The notes: generated from the sequence alone by a model not told the origin. Positions 36,725 to 47,102 are shown, counted from the stretch's first letter. The stretch: DNA of 64,000 nucleotides from Methanobrevibacter_A acididurans (GCF_046197875.1 NZ_CP166991.1:186001-250000), one strand, 5' to 3'. Numbers and translations are program-made.

Positions 36725-39700
36725 ATGTTTTCAAAAAACATTAAAGTTTTATCATTATTTTTAGTTCTTGCAGTTGTAATGATTGGAGCACTTGGTGCTG
36801 TATCTGCTGCTGATGCTGGTGATTTAACTGGTGATAATGTTAATATTGTCACTGATAATGCTTCAGCTTCTGTAGATTATACTGGTGCAGGTACTGTTCA
36901 TATTACTGGTGATGTTAAAACCAATACAACTGTTGGTACTACTTCTAGTATTGATAATAACACTCCTGTAAATGATACCCTTGGAGATTCTGCTCTTACT
37001 GGTGAAGGTTCAAATGTTAATGTTGATGGAACTAAAATTTATACAAAAGCTGATGGAACTGGAGATACTATTTCTACTACTTTAACAGGTACTTCATCTA
37101 ATAATTTAACATTAAATGAAAATGGTACTTTTTCAGCAGATTATACATTCTCTAGCACAGCTTTAACTAATGGTACTACTTACTATTTACAAGTAACAAT
37201 ACCAGTAAATGCTGTTGCAAGTGATGGTACAAACTATGCAGATGTTAAAACTGTTATTGTAAAATATGTTCCTTTCACTGCTACTACTGCTACTATGAAT
37301 CTTGATAAGAATACTAGTACTATTAGTTATGGTGATGATTGGACTTATAGTGGAACTTTAAATAATCCTGATGGTACTCCTGTAGTTAATCAAGCTGTTT
37401 TATTAACAATCACTGGAAACAGTTTAGCTGAAAAGAATAATGTTACTGTTTATACTGGTGCTAATGGTGAATTTAAGTTTAATACTACATTTTGGAATGC
37501 AGCAGGTAATAGTCCTTTAGCTGCTACAACTACTGAAAATTATACTTTAGCTTTTAATAGTACTGGTGCTACTACTATTGGTGCTACATTAAATGTTACT
37601 AATAAGAATGGTAAAGTTAATGTTGTATTAAATGATACTAATATTAACTTTGGTGATGTTATTACTATTAACGCTACTATTGTAGATGCTAATGGTAAAT
37701 TAATGAATGTTGCAGGTACTTTAACTGCTACTTTAATTAACCAAGCAACTGGTGATAATGTTACTGTTACTTTAAATCCTTCTACAGATAATACTGTTTA
37801 CACTGGTGAAACTTCAAATACTTTACCTGCTGGTGTTTACTATATTACTGTATCTGGTACTCAAACTAATTATGATATTAATGCTTCTGATGTTAATCTT
37901 TTAACTGTTAATAAGGTTGCTACTAATATTAAAGGTAATGATACTATTTACACTACTGGTGATGCTTTAGCTAAGACTGATGATACTTTCATTAAATTAG
38001 TTTCTAACTCTACTACTGGTGTAACTAACATTGATGGTTCTTGGACTGCTGTTCTCTATAAAGCAGACGGTACACCAATAAAAAGTGTAACTGTTACTGA
38101 AGGAACTGGTGCTGCTCTAGGTACTGCTACTATTAAAGCTAGCGAAATCACTGCTTTAGCTGATGGTAGTTATTATGTTGTAATTAATTTTGCTGCTGAT
38201 AATTATCTTCCTAGTAACACTACAGTAAATATTGTTGTTAAAAAACTTAATACTATTACTATTACTAATGAAGATTTAACATATGATTTCGGTACTACTG
38301 GTAATGATACTTACTTAAACATTACTTCTGATAAAGTTATGAATACTACTGTTGAAGTATTCCTTGGCAATAAATCTTTAGGTAATGTTGATATTAAAGA
38401 TGGAAAAGCTAGTATTGATTTCGGTAAATTAGCTCTTCAATCTGATGATTATACAGTTACAATAGTTTATGCTGGTGATGATACTTACTTACCATTTAAT
38501 GCTACTACAAAATTAACTGTTGTTGGTAAAAATATTGGTAATCTTAACACTAATGCTTCCATTATTAATGGAGTAACTATTAATAGTGTTAATAAAACTT
38601 TCACTCTTAACTTAACTAATAGTACTAAAGATCTTGTAAATTACACTGGTAAAGTAAATTATTACATCGGTGATAAACTTGCTGGTACTGTAAACATGGT
38701 TGAAGGTAAAGTTATTGTTGATGCTAAAACCTTAACTGGTTTAACTAATGGAGCAAACATTTTAACTTTCCAAATCAAAAATAATTTTACTAGTGAACAA
38801 GTTAAGGTAACTATTAATACTGTTCAATTACCTACTGATATTATAGCTGATAATCTTACTACTACTAATAATACTAATATTATTATTAAAGGTAGTGTGA
38901 CTAATGCTACTGAAGGACTTGTTACTGTTATTTTATTAGATAAAGATAATGAACCTCTTGCTCTTGCTTTCGGTGTTTTAAATGCTGATGGTACTTTCAA
39001 TGTTTCATTTGCTAATTATGCTAATGGTGTTTACACTGCTAATATAATGTATAATTCCACTACTGGTTTATCTAAAAATAATACTAAAAACATTACTGTA
39101 ACTGTAAACGGTACTGCACCTACTCCTACTGGTAATATTACTACTAATTTAACTATTAATAGTAATTTCACTGAAGCTTATGGTGAAGGTTTAAACTTAA
39201 CTGGTAAATTAACTGATGCTAATGGTAACCCTATTGTTGGTCAACATATTGCTCTTAATCTTACTAACCCAACTACTGGTGCTAGTAAAATTTATTGGGT
39301 AACTACTGATACTAATGGAGAATACCAATTACAAATTAATTTATTCGTTGGATCTTACACAGCTAGTGCAAGTTATGGTGGTTTCACAACTGCAGATAAT
39401 ACAACTACTTATTTACCTAGTGGTCCTGCAAACGGTACTATTACCGTTACTAACGGAACCGAACCTGTAGATAACCGTACTGCTACCGTATTATCTTTCA
39501 GTAATTTTACTGAAACTTATGGTCAAGCTTTAAACTTCACTGGAACTTTAAAAACTACTGATGGTACTCCTATTATTGGTCAAAAGATAGGTATGATATT
39601 ATCTAATGCTGCTGGTCAAAGTAAACTTTACTGGAGAACTACTGACTCTGCTGGAGAAGTACAATTACCTATTGAATTATTCGCTGGTGATTACACCTTC

Positions 39701-39775
39701 AAATGTTACTTTGAAGGGGACAGTACTTACCAACCTTCCAATAATCAAACTGGTAGTATTACTGTAACCGCTTAA
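36725..39775 (+). CDS. Secreted adhesin-like protein with Ig-like repeats
   Basis: A protein of about 1016 residues with a clear signal peptide (MFSKNIKVLSLFLVLAVVMI then GALGAVSAAD). After it comes a long series of Ig-like beta domains rich in Thr, Asn and Ser. The last two (about residues 800-905 and 915-1016) are clear repeats: each has NFTExYGxxLNxTG, GxPIxGQ, and a YW-TTD-GE-QL block. There is no C-terminal membrane helix, so attachment to pseudomurein or another surface protein is implied. Such adhesin-like proteins abound in gut Methanobacteriaceae and probably serve in binding host, substrate or partner cells. A GTG 12 bases upstream is part of the ribosome-binding site. Confidence 0.9.
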   Translation: MFSKNIKVLSLFLVLAVVMIGALGAVSAADAGDLTGDNVNIVTDNASASVDYTGAGTVHITGDVKTNTTVGTTSSIDNNTPVNDTLGDSALTGEGSNVNVDGTKIYTKADGTGDTISTTLTGTSSNNLTLNENGTFSADYTFSSTALTNGTTYYLQVTIPVNAVASDGTNYADVKTVIVKYVPFTATTATMNLDKNTSTISYGDDWTYSGTLNNPDGTPVVNQAVLLTITGNSLAEKNNVTVYTGANGEFKFNTTFWNAAGNSPLAATTTENYTLAFNSTGATTIGATLNVTNKNGKVNVVLNDTNINFGDVITINATIVDANGKLMNVAGTLTATLINQATGDNVTVTLNPSTDNTVYTGETSNTLPAGVYYITVSGTQTNYDINASDVNLLTVNKVATNIKGNDTIYTTGDALAKTDDTFIKLVSNSTTGVTNIDGSWTAVLYKADGTPIKSVTVTEGTGAALGTATIKASEITALADGSYYVVINFAADNYLPSNTTVNIVVKKLNTITITNEDLTYDFGTTGNDTYLNITSDKVMNTTVEVFLGNKSLGNVDIKDGKASIDFGKLALQSDDYTVTIVYAGDDTYLPFNATTKLTVVGKNIGNLNTNASIINGVTINSVNKTFTLNLTNSTKDLVNYTGKVNYYIGDKLAGTVNMVEGKVIVDAKTLTGLTNGANILTFQIKNNFTSEQVKVTINTVQLPTDIIADNLTTTNNTNIIIKGSVTNATEGLVTVILLDKDNEPLALAFGVLNADGTFNVSFANYANGVYTANIMYNSTTGLSKNNTKNITVTVNGTAPTPTGNITTNLTINSNFTEAYGEGLNLTGKLTDANGNPIVGQHIALNLTNPTTGASKIYWVTTDTNGEYQLQINLFVGSYTASASYGGFTTADNTTTYLPSGPANGTITVTNGTEPVDNRTATVLSFSNFTETYGQALNFTGTLKTTDGTPIIGQKIGMILSNAAGQSKLYWRTTDSAGEVQLPIELFAGDYTFKCYFEGDSTYQPSNNQTGSITVTA

Positions 39776-39836
39776 AGTTTAGTAAATGTTTTAAACACAA
39801 AATAAACAAAATTTTATATAAAAAAAATTTTAAGTT

Positions 39837-39861
39837 AAAAGGGGAATTTTTCCCCTTTTTC
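39837..39861 (+). terminator. Terminator hairpin after the adhesin-like gene
   Basis: AAAAGGGGAA (39837-39846) pairs with TTCCCCTTTT (39850-39859) around a three-base loop, with T beyond it. It lies about 60 bases after the stop and is a near-ideal terminator hairpin. Confidence 0.75.
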
Positions 39862-40104
39862 TTAAAATCCTATTTTTCATTTTTTTAAATTCCTAAAACT
39901 TTTACAGGTGAAATTTTATTTATAAAATATTTTAATGTGTACATGTTTACACACTCACACATTAATTTATTCAAAATAGGAATAAAAAAATCTTATACTA
40001 AATTTTAAAAAAAAGAAACTATTAAAATAATTAAAAAAACATTTAATTAAAATATTATTTAAAACCTTAACTATAAAAATAATTAAGGCTTTACTAAGGT
40101 TTAC

Positions 40105-41424
40105 TTAACTATGCACGTATTTACTAATTTTTTCACCCTTCCCATCTATATCTTCTTTCAGTATTTCACCTTTTTCCATAATTATCCCCCCATTAACAAT
40201 TGTCATTACAGGTTTACCAGTATAACTCCAATTTTTAAATGGTGAATATTTAGCTTTACTATAAAATTCCCTAGGATCTATTACTCCACTTTCTTTAAGA
40301 TTTACTATAGTTAAATCTGCATCGTATCCTTCACGTATTTCTCCCTTATTTTCAAGGTGGAATCTTTTTGCAGGATTTTCACTCATTATCTTAGCTAGTA
40401 ATCCTAAACTTAAGCTACCCTTATTTACCTCAGTTAAAAGTAATGGCACTACACATTCGAGGTTACTAATTCCTGGTTTACTATCCCACACACCTAAACT
40501 TTTTTCATTTAATGTGTGGGGTGCGTGATCTGTTCCTATCATACACTCATGGGTAATGTTTTTTAATCCAATTTTATCATTAACGTTACGTAGTGGTGGG
40601 TTGGTTTTTACCATATTTCCTAAACTATTAAAGTAACTGTTATCTAGATATATGTGGTGTGGTGTAAACTCATAACTTACATCACACGGACTTTTTAATA
40701 CTTCCTTTAATCCTTTAACTGTACTCAAATGACAGATGTGTGCTTTTAAATCATACTTTCTAATTAAATCTAGGGCTTGTTTTATACTTACAATTTCTGC
40801 CTCAGAGGGTCGAGCATAACTATAATCAATACTCTGATTTTCTAGTTTACTTTTTTGATAGTAAGTATTTTCATGTACTATAAAACGGTTTTCACAGTGA
40901 CAAGAAACTAAAAAACTAGTACCTAGTTCAGTGTTTAATCTTTGTAAATCCTTAAACTTTTCATTTAGACTAGAATCTGTTTCGAGGTCCATGAATATTT
41001 TAAAACTAGCAGGTTTCAATTTTGCTATATTACACATTTCAGTATATGTATTAAATCCAGAGTTTAAACCGAAGTTCACTATACTTTTCTTTTCCCCTAT
41101 TTTTATTTTTTCATGAAAATTTTTATAAGTATTAGTTATGGGTTTAGTATTGGGCATATCAATTACAGTAGTGAATCCTCCATTTGCAGCACTCATACTA
41201 CCAGTATAAAAATCTTCCTTATAAGTTAAACCTGGGTCACGGAAGTGTACATGAGGATCTATTAAACCTGGAAGCACCACTTCACCTTCTCCTGGGCTTA
41301 TTACGTTTTCCCCATTTAAACCTGTTTTACTTATTTTACTTATCTTTCCCTCATTTATTCCTATATTATATTCACCTTTCATGTTTACTATTTTCACATT
41401 TCTGAGTACTGTATCAAATAACAT
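40105..41424 (-). CDS. pyrC: Dihydroorotase
   Basis: A 439-residue metal-dependent amidohydrolase. The signature DPHVHFRDPGLTYKEDF lies near residue 56, SCHCENR in the middle, and GTDHAPHTLNEKS near residue 297, which together supply the metal-binding His and Asp residues of type I dihydroorotases. It closes carbamoyl aspartate to dihydroorotate in UMP synthesis. The length is typical of the archaeal enzyme. The ATG follows GGGGAGGATTGG. It diverges from the next gene, at 41511, across an 86-base region. Confidence 0.92.
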   Translation of the reverse strand: MLFDTVLRNVKIVNMKGEYNIGINEGKISKISKTGLNGENVISPGEGEVVLPGLIDPHVHFRDPGLTYKEDFYTGSMSAANGGFTTVIDMPNTKPITNTYKNFHEKIKIGEKKSIVNFGLNSGFNTYTEMCNIAKLKPASFKIFMDLETDSSLNEKFKDLQRLNTELGTSFLVSCHCENRFIVHENTYYQKSKLENQSIDYSYARPSEAEIVSIKQALDLIRKYDLKAHICHLSTVKGLKEVLKSPCDVSYEFTPHHIYLDNSYFNSLGNMVKTNPPLRNVNDKIGLKNITHECMIGTDHAPHTLNEKSLGVWDSKPGISNLECVVPLLLTEVNKGSLSLGLLAKIMSENPAKRFHLENKGEIREGYDADLTIVNLKESGVIDPREFYSKAKYSPFKNWSYTGKPVMTIVNGGIIMEKGEILKEDIDGKGEKISKYVHS

Positions 41425-41510
41425 AAAATAAATCCAATCCTCCCCACAATAAATTTCTATTATAGTGTAATTAATTTTATTATTTATAAGATTTATAAAT
41501 AATTAATATT

Positions 41511-42641
41511 ATGGTAAGTGAAGTTTATGTGGAAAATATTTTAAAACGTGATAAGAAGATTTTTAAAAAAGATTACAATGATTCTCAAAACCGGAATTTA
41601 GTGAAAAACAAAACACCTTCTAGTGGTGGTGTTCCTTTAGTTGCTGATTTTACTGAGTATTCACCTTTACATAATGGTCATTATCATTGTATGAAAACTG
41701 CAAAAGAACATGTTCCTGATGGTTTGTTTGTTGCAGTTGTACCTGGAATTTTTGAGCGTAGTGGACGAGGCCTACCCTACATTTTACCCAGGGAGGTTAG
41801 AGCTGAGATTGCAGTGGATGTTGGTGCGGATATTGTAGTTGAAGGTCCACCTATGGGTATTATGGGTTCTGGTCAATACAGTCTCTGTTTATGTAAAATG
41901 TTTCAAGCCCTAAACACTGACTATATTCCAAGGGGTTATAATCCTTCACCAGAATTTTCGGATATTCTTAAGCGTATAAGTATGGGTCATGCAGTTGTTC
42001 CTAAACCTTATAAAATAGTTGATAAAACATTACATGAGACTGTTTTTAAGGGTAAGTTAGCTGAGGATAATTATGTTATTTGTTCATTTAGTAAAAGTTT
42101 GAATAAGATTGGATTTGATTTTAAGGATAAATTCATATTTGTTCCACGTATTGAAGGTGTTAGTGGTACACGAATACGGGAAGCCATAGTAAGTAACGAA
42201 TTAGATTCCATTAAAGACATGGTACCAAGTGAGACTTTAAGAATTTTAAAACGTGAAATAGAAAATAATCATGCACCATTACATAATATAAGAAACACAG
42301 AAGAAATCCTTAAAAATGTTAACACTTTATCTTATGGGGAATTATCTAAATTAAACTTTTTCACACCAGAATTAACTAAAAATATTATATTTAACAGGGA
42401 AGAAGAACCTTTCACAAGTCTAGATGAAGTTTTAAATATTATTCCTTATGGTTTTAGTACTCATTATAAACATAGGGTTTTAAGTATACTTGAGACAAAA
42501 GTAAATAATGATATAATATCTAATTATATTGAAACTTATCCTTTTAACATACGTGTACTAAATTATAAAAATGAACACGTTTTAGAAGATTTTAAAAATA
42601 AAATAATTAACGATAATAGGAGAATTAAATTATGGCAATAG
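41511..42641 (+). CDS. HIGH-type nucleotidyltransferase, TmcAL-like
   Basis: A 376-residue protein whose core resembles TmcAL, the tRNA-Met cytidine acetate ligase: ADFTEYSPLHNGHYHCMKTA (the HxGH-like nucleotide site) near residue 45, VPGIFERSGRG, GVSGTRIREAI near residue 219, and a C-terminal end YPFNIRVLNYK. TmcAL makes ac4C from acetate and ATP in bacteria; the archaeal protein may have another substrate. No clear ribosome-binding site precedes the ATG, so it may be leaderless. It overlaps the next gene by 10 bases. Confidence 0.7.
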   Translation: MVSEVYVENILKRDKKIFKKDYNDSQNRNLVKNKTPSSGGVPLVADFTEYSPLHNGHYHCMKTAKEHVPDGLFVAVVPGIFERSGRGLPYILPREVRAEIAVDVGADIVVEGPPMGIMGSGQYSLCLCKMFQALNTDYIPRGYNPSPEFSDILKRISMGHAVVPKPYKIVDKTLHETVFKGKLAEDNYVICSFSKSLNKIGFDFKDKFIFVPRIEGVSGTRIREAIVSNELDSIKDMVPSETLRILKREIENNHAPLHNIRNTEEILKNVNTLSYGELSKLNFFTPELTKNIIFNREEEPFTSLDEVLNIIPYGFSTHYKHRVLSILETKVNNDIISNYIETYPFNIRVLNYKNEHVLEDFKNKIINDNRRIKLWQ

Positions 42642-43381
42642 AAAATGGTGACTTTGTTAAAATAGAATTCACTGGAAAAGTAGAAGAAACCGGTGATGTA
42701 TTTGATACTACTAATCAAGATGTAGCTGAAGAAGCAGGAATATATAATAAAGAAAAAAATTATGGACCAATACCAATAGTTGTTGGTGGAAAACATTTAC
42801 TCCCAGCAATAGATGAAGCAGTGCTTGGTATGGAAGTAGGGGATAATAAGAAAGTAACAGTTGACCCTGAAAATGGTTTCGGTCATCGTGACAGTAGTTT
42901 AGTTCAACTCATCCCAATGAAAGAATTTAAAAAACAAGGTATGACACCATACCCTGGAATGAAAATCACAGCTGAAGGACAAACTGGTAAAATCTTAACT
43001 GTAAATGGTGGAAGAGTTAAAGTAGATTTCAACCATGAACTTGCAGGTAAAACTTTAGATTATGATTTAACCATCTCTGAAGTTATTGATGATGATACTG
43101 AAAAAGTTAAAAGTATGATTAATCTTCACTATGCTTACCCTAATATGGATCTTGACAAGACTGAAGTTGAATTTGACGAAGACACTATTAAAATCAAGTT
43201 AGATGAAATCACTCATTTCGATCAAAAAAGTTATATGGATATAACCTTTGCTAGATACCGAATTAGTAAAGATTTATATGAAAACATGCCTTATGATAAG
43301 GTTCAATTTGTTGATGAATTCGAAAAAAGAGCAGAAGAAGAATCTGAAGAAACCGAGGAAAATACTGAAAGTGAAGAATAA
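42632..43381 (+). CDS. FKBP-type peptidyl-prolyl isomerase (long archaeal form)
   Basis: A 249-residue FKBP. The catalytic domain (about 1-150) starts IENGDFVKIEFTGKVEETGDV and contains IPIVVGGKHLLPAIDEAVLG, split by the insert-in-flap domain (DPENGFGHRDSSLVQLIP and on). A C-terminal domain of about 80 residues and an acidic Glu-rich tail follow. Archaeal long FKBPs act as isomerase and chaperone in the cytosol. TAGGAGAATTAAATT before the ATG lies inside the preceding gene, so the two are coupled. Confidence 0.9.
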   Translation: MAIENGDFVKIEFTGKVEETGDVFDTTNQDVAEEAGIYNKEKNYGPIPIVVGGKHLLPAIDEAVLGMEVGDNKKVTVDPENGFGHRDSSLVQLIPMKEFKKQGMTPYPGMKITAEGQTGKILTVNGGRVKVDFNHELAGKTLDYDLTISEVIDDDTEKVKSMINLHYAYPNMDLDKTEVEFDEDTIKIKLDEITHFDQKSYMDITFARYRISKDLYENMPYDKVQFVDEFEKRAEEESEETEENTESEE

Positions 43382-43475
43382 TTCCTTTCACTTTTTTTAA
43401 TTTTTTTTAACCCCAAAATATTAACAATTGTTAACATTTCACTTATAAAAAAAATAAAAAATAAAAGAAAGGATT

Positions 43476-44900
43476 TTAATTAAAAATATTACCAATAAGT
43501 TGTAAAGGATCACTAAACAATACACTAACAGCATCAATATATGTAGGATAATCCCCACTTAAAGTAAATAAGTAAATCACATAACTAACCACTATAAGAA
43601 TTAAAACAATTAAAATAATAGTTAAAATAATTTCACCAACACTAAACTTACCCTCATCCTCACCATCATCACTATTTTCATGGTGATTATGGATACTTCG
43701 AACATTACTATTTAATTCCTCATTATGAACATAATAATCCGCTTCATCCTCATAATACTGTTGAGGCTCAACCTCATCTTCAGGTAAATTGTTTAAAACT
43801 TCACCACTATGATGGAATAATCCCTTATCATAACCACCAGTACTACTACTAGTATTAAAAGCATCAGCTTCACGCATCTCATCCTCATATTCAGATTGCT
43901 GATTAGCATAAGCACTTTGAACACGACCAGTATCAGGTTCACTATTTAAATGACCTTCCTCTTCAAGAATACGTTCACGAATCTCCTCATAACTTAAACC
44001 ATCATCACTATCATTATTATTTTGCATGTGAACAGGAACAATAACATCCTCATCATCACTTTCACTTAAACTACTAGTATAAGTCCCATCATTAAAACTA
44101 TCCTCAATACTACTAGTAACAGTTTCCGCTACCTCTACCTCTTCCTCATCATCTTCATCTTCTTCTGGTTCCTCTTTTTTAATAAAAGGTTTACGTGTTA
44201 AAGGACCATTTTCAGCTTCATCCATAGCTAATTGATCTTGAAGAGATAAAGGTTTATCAGATTTAACTTCCTCACTAATACTTTCTTCACTTTTATCAGG
44301 TTCATCATAATAAAGATCTTCTAAATACTTCTCATACTTAGCTTCTAACTCTTCATCCGGACCATCACCCTCACTTACAACTTCACTTTCCTCAAAAACT
44401 GCAGGCTCCTTCATTCCAGGCTCAGGTACCTTATAAACATCATCACTCACTGCTTCCTCTTTTTCTTCATTTAAATATGAAGCAGACTCCTCAGTTAAAC
44501 CTTTCTCTTCAAGCATACTTGAAATCTTAGCTGCAGAACGGAACTTATGCTTACCCGCACCATTAGAAACACTAACCTCTTCATTTTCTTCTTCAAATTG
44601 GTTTTCAAAGTCATAATCCCCATCTTCAGCTGCTTCATCCTCTAATTCAGGTTCAACTTCACCAGTACTAATCTCACTTTGACTTGCAGGTTTTCTTTCA
44701 ACTTCACCAGTACCAATACTAGGTTCCGGATTCTTATTCCCCATAGCTTTTTCAACTATACTTTCAGTAACCAATTCATTAATACAATCTTTACAATAAG
44801 TATTTCCAGCAATTTTTATAAGGCACTCTTCACATATTGCTTTACCACAAACTGCACAATTAGCCACTGCTTCTCTATCTGGATGATTCTCACAATTCAT
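43476..44900 (-). CDS. B-box zinc-finger, acidic linker, single-helix membrane protein
   Basis: I do not know this 474-residue protein's function. Residues 1-45 are a B-box-type zinc finger (CENHPDREAVANCAVCGKAI, then CEECLIK and CKDCI). Residues 70-420 are highly acidic, low-complexity and probably disordered (many E, D and S). Near 425-450 is one membrane helix (GEIILTIILIVLILIVVSYV), followed by a short tail. The likely layout is a cytosolic zinc finger tethered to the membrane by a flexible linker. The ATG follows GGAGTGTTAGATTTAA. Confidence 0.8.
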   Translation of the reverse strand: MNCENHPDREAVANCAVCGKAICEECLIKIAGNTYCKDCINELVTESIVEKAMGNKNPEPSIGTGEVERKPASQSEISTGEVEPELEDEAAEDGDYDFENQFEEENEEVSVSNGAGKHKFRSAAKISSMLEEKGLTEESASYLNEEKEEAVSDDVYKVPEPGMKEPAVFEESEVVSEGDGPDEELEAKYEKYLEDLYYDEPDKSEESISEEVKSDKPLSLQDQLAMDEAENGPLTRKPFIKKEEPEEDEDDEEEVEVAETVTSSIEDSFNDGTYTSSLSESDDEDVIVPVHMQNNNDSDDGLSYEEIRERILEEEGHLNSEPDTGRVQSAYANQQSEYEDEMREADAFNTSSSTGGYDKGLFHHSGEVLNNLPEDEVEPQQYYEDEADYYVHNEELNSNVRSIHNHHENSDDGEDEGKFSVGEIILTIILIVLILIVVSYVIYLFTLSGDYPTYIDAVSVLFSDPLQLIGNIFN

Positions 44901-45272
44901 TTAAATCTAACACTCCAACAAACCATTTATTTTTTTCCCTGAGAAAAATTAATGTTTTATCCCTTCCAATAACTATTTAATTTATTATTTATTTTTTTTA
45001 AAATAAAATGAGGGGGGTTTAAAAAAATTTTTTTTAATATTTAATTATAAATAACTAATAATATAATCTTATTAATGTTATATATCTTTAACAAAACTCT
45101 TTATTAAAGTTTGTTTTATATTACCCATTACTCCCTAAAATTAATACTAAAATAAGAAATAATTAATAATCCTAGTTTTTTAAAATTTCTTCGAAAAACT
45201 TTCTGAAATAAAAACCAAAAAAAATTATTATCATAATTTATATAAAATATTAAATATGGGGGAATTTTAAAA
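44901..45272. other. Gene-free AT-rich spacer
   Basis: About 370 bases with no credible gene. It should hold the minus-strand promoter for the B-box gene and the plus-strand promoter for the small frame at 45273. A GGGGGG run lies at about 45012-45017 and a GGGGG run at 45257. Confidence 0.5.
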
Positions 45273-45476
45273 ATGAAAAAATGTTTAAAAAAACCTAAAA
45301 ATATTTCACATATAAAACCGTATAAAAATTCTTTAAATCATAATGAAAATCTAGTTAAAAATGATTTGATAAATAATCATACTCAAGAAGAAATTAAACT
45401 AGAGTATATTAATAAAATTAAAAAAATAGAAAAACAAAAATCTATAATTCTTCATGATTTAGAAGAACTATTTTAA
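45273..45476 (+). CDS. Small hypothetical basic protein
   Basis: A 67-residue frame with GGGGG about 10 bases before its ATG. The product is Lys- and Asn-rich and ends in a helical, charged segment (IKLEYINKIKKIEKQKSIIL). No family is recognised. It may be a real small gene, but AT-rich DNA yields Lys/Asn-rich frames by chance. Confidence 0.4.
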   Translation: MKKCLKKPKNISHIKPYKNSLNHNENLVKNDLINNHTQEEIKLEYINKIKKIEKQKSIILHDLEELF

Positions 45477-45545
45477 ATTATTTAAAAAAAAATTTTTTAG
45501 TAAGGATTAAAAGAAAAGTTTCATCCTTACATTTAAGTTTCCTTT

Positions 45546-47102
45546 TTATTGTTTTGGCCAGGTTAAAACTTTAGGTGTTTTTGCATCTTTTAAGCGGTCA
45601 AGCACCATTTTTGGCCAGTTTTCTTTATCGAATCCTTTTTGTGCAAGGAAACCGAATAACCAACGTGTTAATCCGAAACCTGTACAACCTGTCCAGATGT
45701 TGTGTTGGTGTGCTTCTTGTATACTGAATCCTTCTACGAAGTGTGTTCCATGATTGTTTGCACTTACTACTGCAACTCCTTTGTCACGGTTTGGTACTAC
45801 TAGTCTCATTTCATATTTTGGCACGTCTGGGAATTCTATTCCACGGTTTTCAACTTTTCGTCCTTCAAGGTAGAATGGATCATCTCCAACTTCTGTGTAC
45901 CATTCAAGTTCTAATTCACTTGCTAAGTCTTGGGATAAGAGGAGTGTAGCATCTCGTACTTTATCTACTTGTTCTGGGGTTCCGCACCATACTGCTTCTA
46001 CTCGTTGGAATTCATGTACACGGTCTAGGCCTTTTGCACCTCCACCTTCCCATCTGTAGGTCCATCCACTTTTATCGAAACATTTTATTGGTAAGTCTTT
46101 TTCATCAACTACTTCGTGTGAGAGGAATTCGTAGAATGGTTCGCATTGTGCTGCAGCATTAACATATCCTGGATCTTTTAAGCCATCTTTTAGGAGGTCT
46201 ATTGGTATTTCATGGTTAATGATTAATTCTTGTTTGAATTTATCAAATGCTTCAGGGTCTCTTTTTGGTGCGCTTACATAGTACATTCCTTCAGGTAGGC
46301 CTTCTAAGTATTTCATTTTATCTAATACTTCGAATGGTATGAGTTTTGGGAATAAGCATTCTTGGAAGTCAAGTTTATCTAATACTTTTTCCACGAGGAT
46401 GCTTTCTATTGCTCTCTCAAGCGCGGTCATTTTTGGTCCATAAAACCATTGTCCTTTTCCAGGGAATTGTTTAACCCATCCAAGTTTTAATGCTTCTTCG
46501 GTCACATCATCTACAGGGTGTAATTCGAATTTATCACTTCTGTAAACGATTTCACCTGGAGTACTGTTCATCTTGTAGGTTAAATCTAATTGTTCACCAT
46601 TTTCATCAGTTAACTCTTCTTTAGTAGCTACCTGTTTTATAATACGATTAATAGTTTGTTTTTTAATTTCAGATTCATTAATATCTTTAATTGTGAAACA
46701 TACAAAATTATCTTCTTCCTGGATATTTTCTATTTGTTCGAATTTTAAAGCTGCATCCTTATTAAAACTATACTCATCAGTAGGTATGCTTATTTCATAG
46801 GTGTCTATGTGCATGTCACGTACACCTAAATGATATTTTTTACCAACAATTTTACTTAATGGATTTTTTAAACGTAATAATCCGTCATGTGCACGTATTT
46901 TATGACCAGATTTAATGGTTAAGTTTAATTTATCACCAGTAATATTCCAATCAGTAATTTGTGCTCCTGCTTCTAGGGTTTCATTTCCTAAACCACGGAG
47001 TAATAATTCTTTATTCGCATCATCTATGAAGCTTTGAATATCTTCTTTAGCTTCTGTTGCATCTTTACTAAAGGTAATTTCTCCTTTGAGTGTGAATTTC
47101 AT
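45546..47102 (-). CDS. serS: Seryl-tRNA synthetase, rare archaeal type 2
   Basis: A roughly 518-residue class II synthetase of the methanogen-specific type: MKFTLKGEITFSKDATEAKE at the start, an N-terminal domain unlike bacterial SerRS, then RWEGGGAKGLDRVHEFQRVE (motif 2 region) and WTGCTGFGLTRWLFGFL near the C-terminus (motif 3). It charges tRNA-Ser using a zinc-bound serine site in structural homologues. An upstream ATG at 47114 exists, but the ATG at 47102 overlaps the stop of the pcc1-like gene as ATGA, which indicates coupling and favours this start. Confidence 0.93.
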   Translation of the reverse strand: MKFTLKGEITFSKDATEAKEDIQSFIDDANKELLLRGLGNETLEAGAQITDWNITGDKLNLTIKSGHKIRAHDGLLRLKNPLSKIVGKKYHLGVRDMHIDTYEISIPTDEYSFNKDAALKFEQIENIQEEDNFVCFTIKDINESEIKKQTINRIIKQVATKEELTDENGEQLDLTYKMNSTPGEIVYRSDKFELHPVDDVTEEALKLGWVKQFPGKGQWFYGPKMTALERAIESILVEKVLDKLDFQECLFPKLIPFEVLDKMKYLEGLPEGMYYVSAPKRDPEAFDKFKQELIINHEIPIDLLKDGLKDPGYVNAAAQCEPFYEFLSHEVVDEKDLPIKCFDKSGWTYRWEGGGAKGLDRVHEFQRVEAVWCGTPEQVDKVRDATLLLSQDLASELELEWYTEVGDDPFYLEGRKVENRGIEFPDVPKYEMRLVVPNRDKGVAVVSANNHGTHFVEGFSIQEAHQHNIWTGCTGFGLTRWLFGFLAQKGFDKENWPKMVLDRLKDAKTPKVLTWPKQ

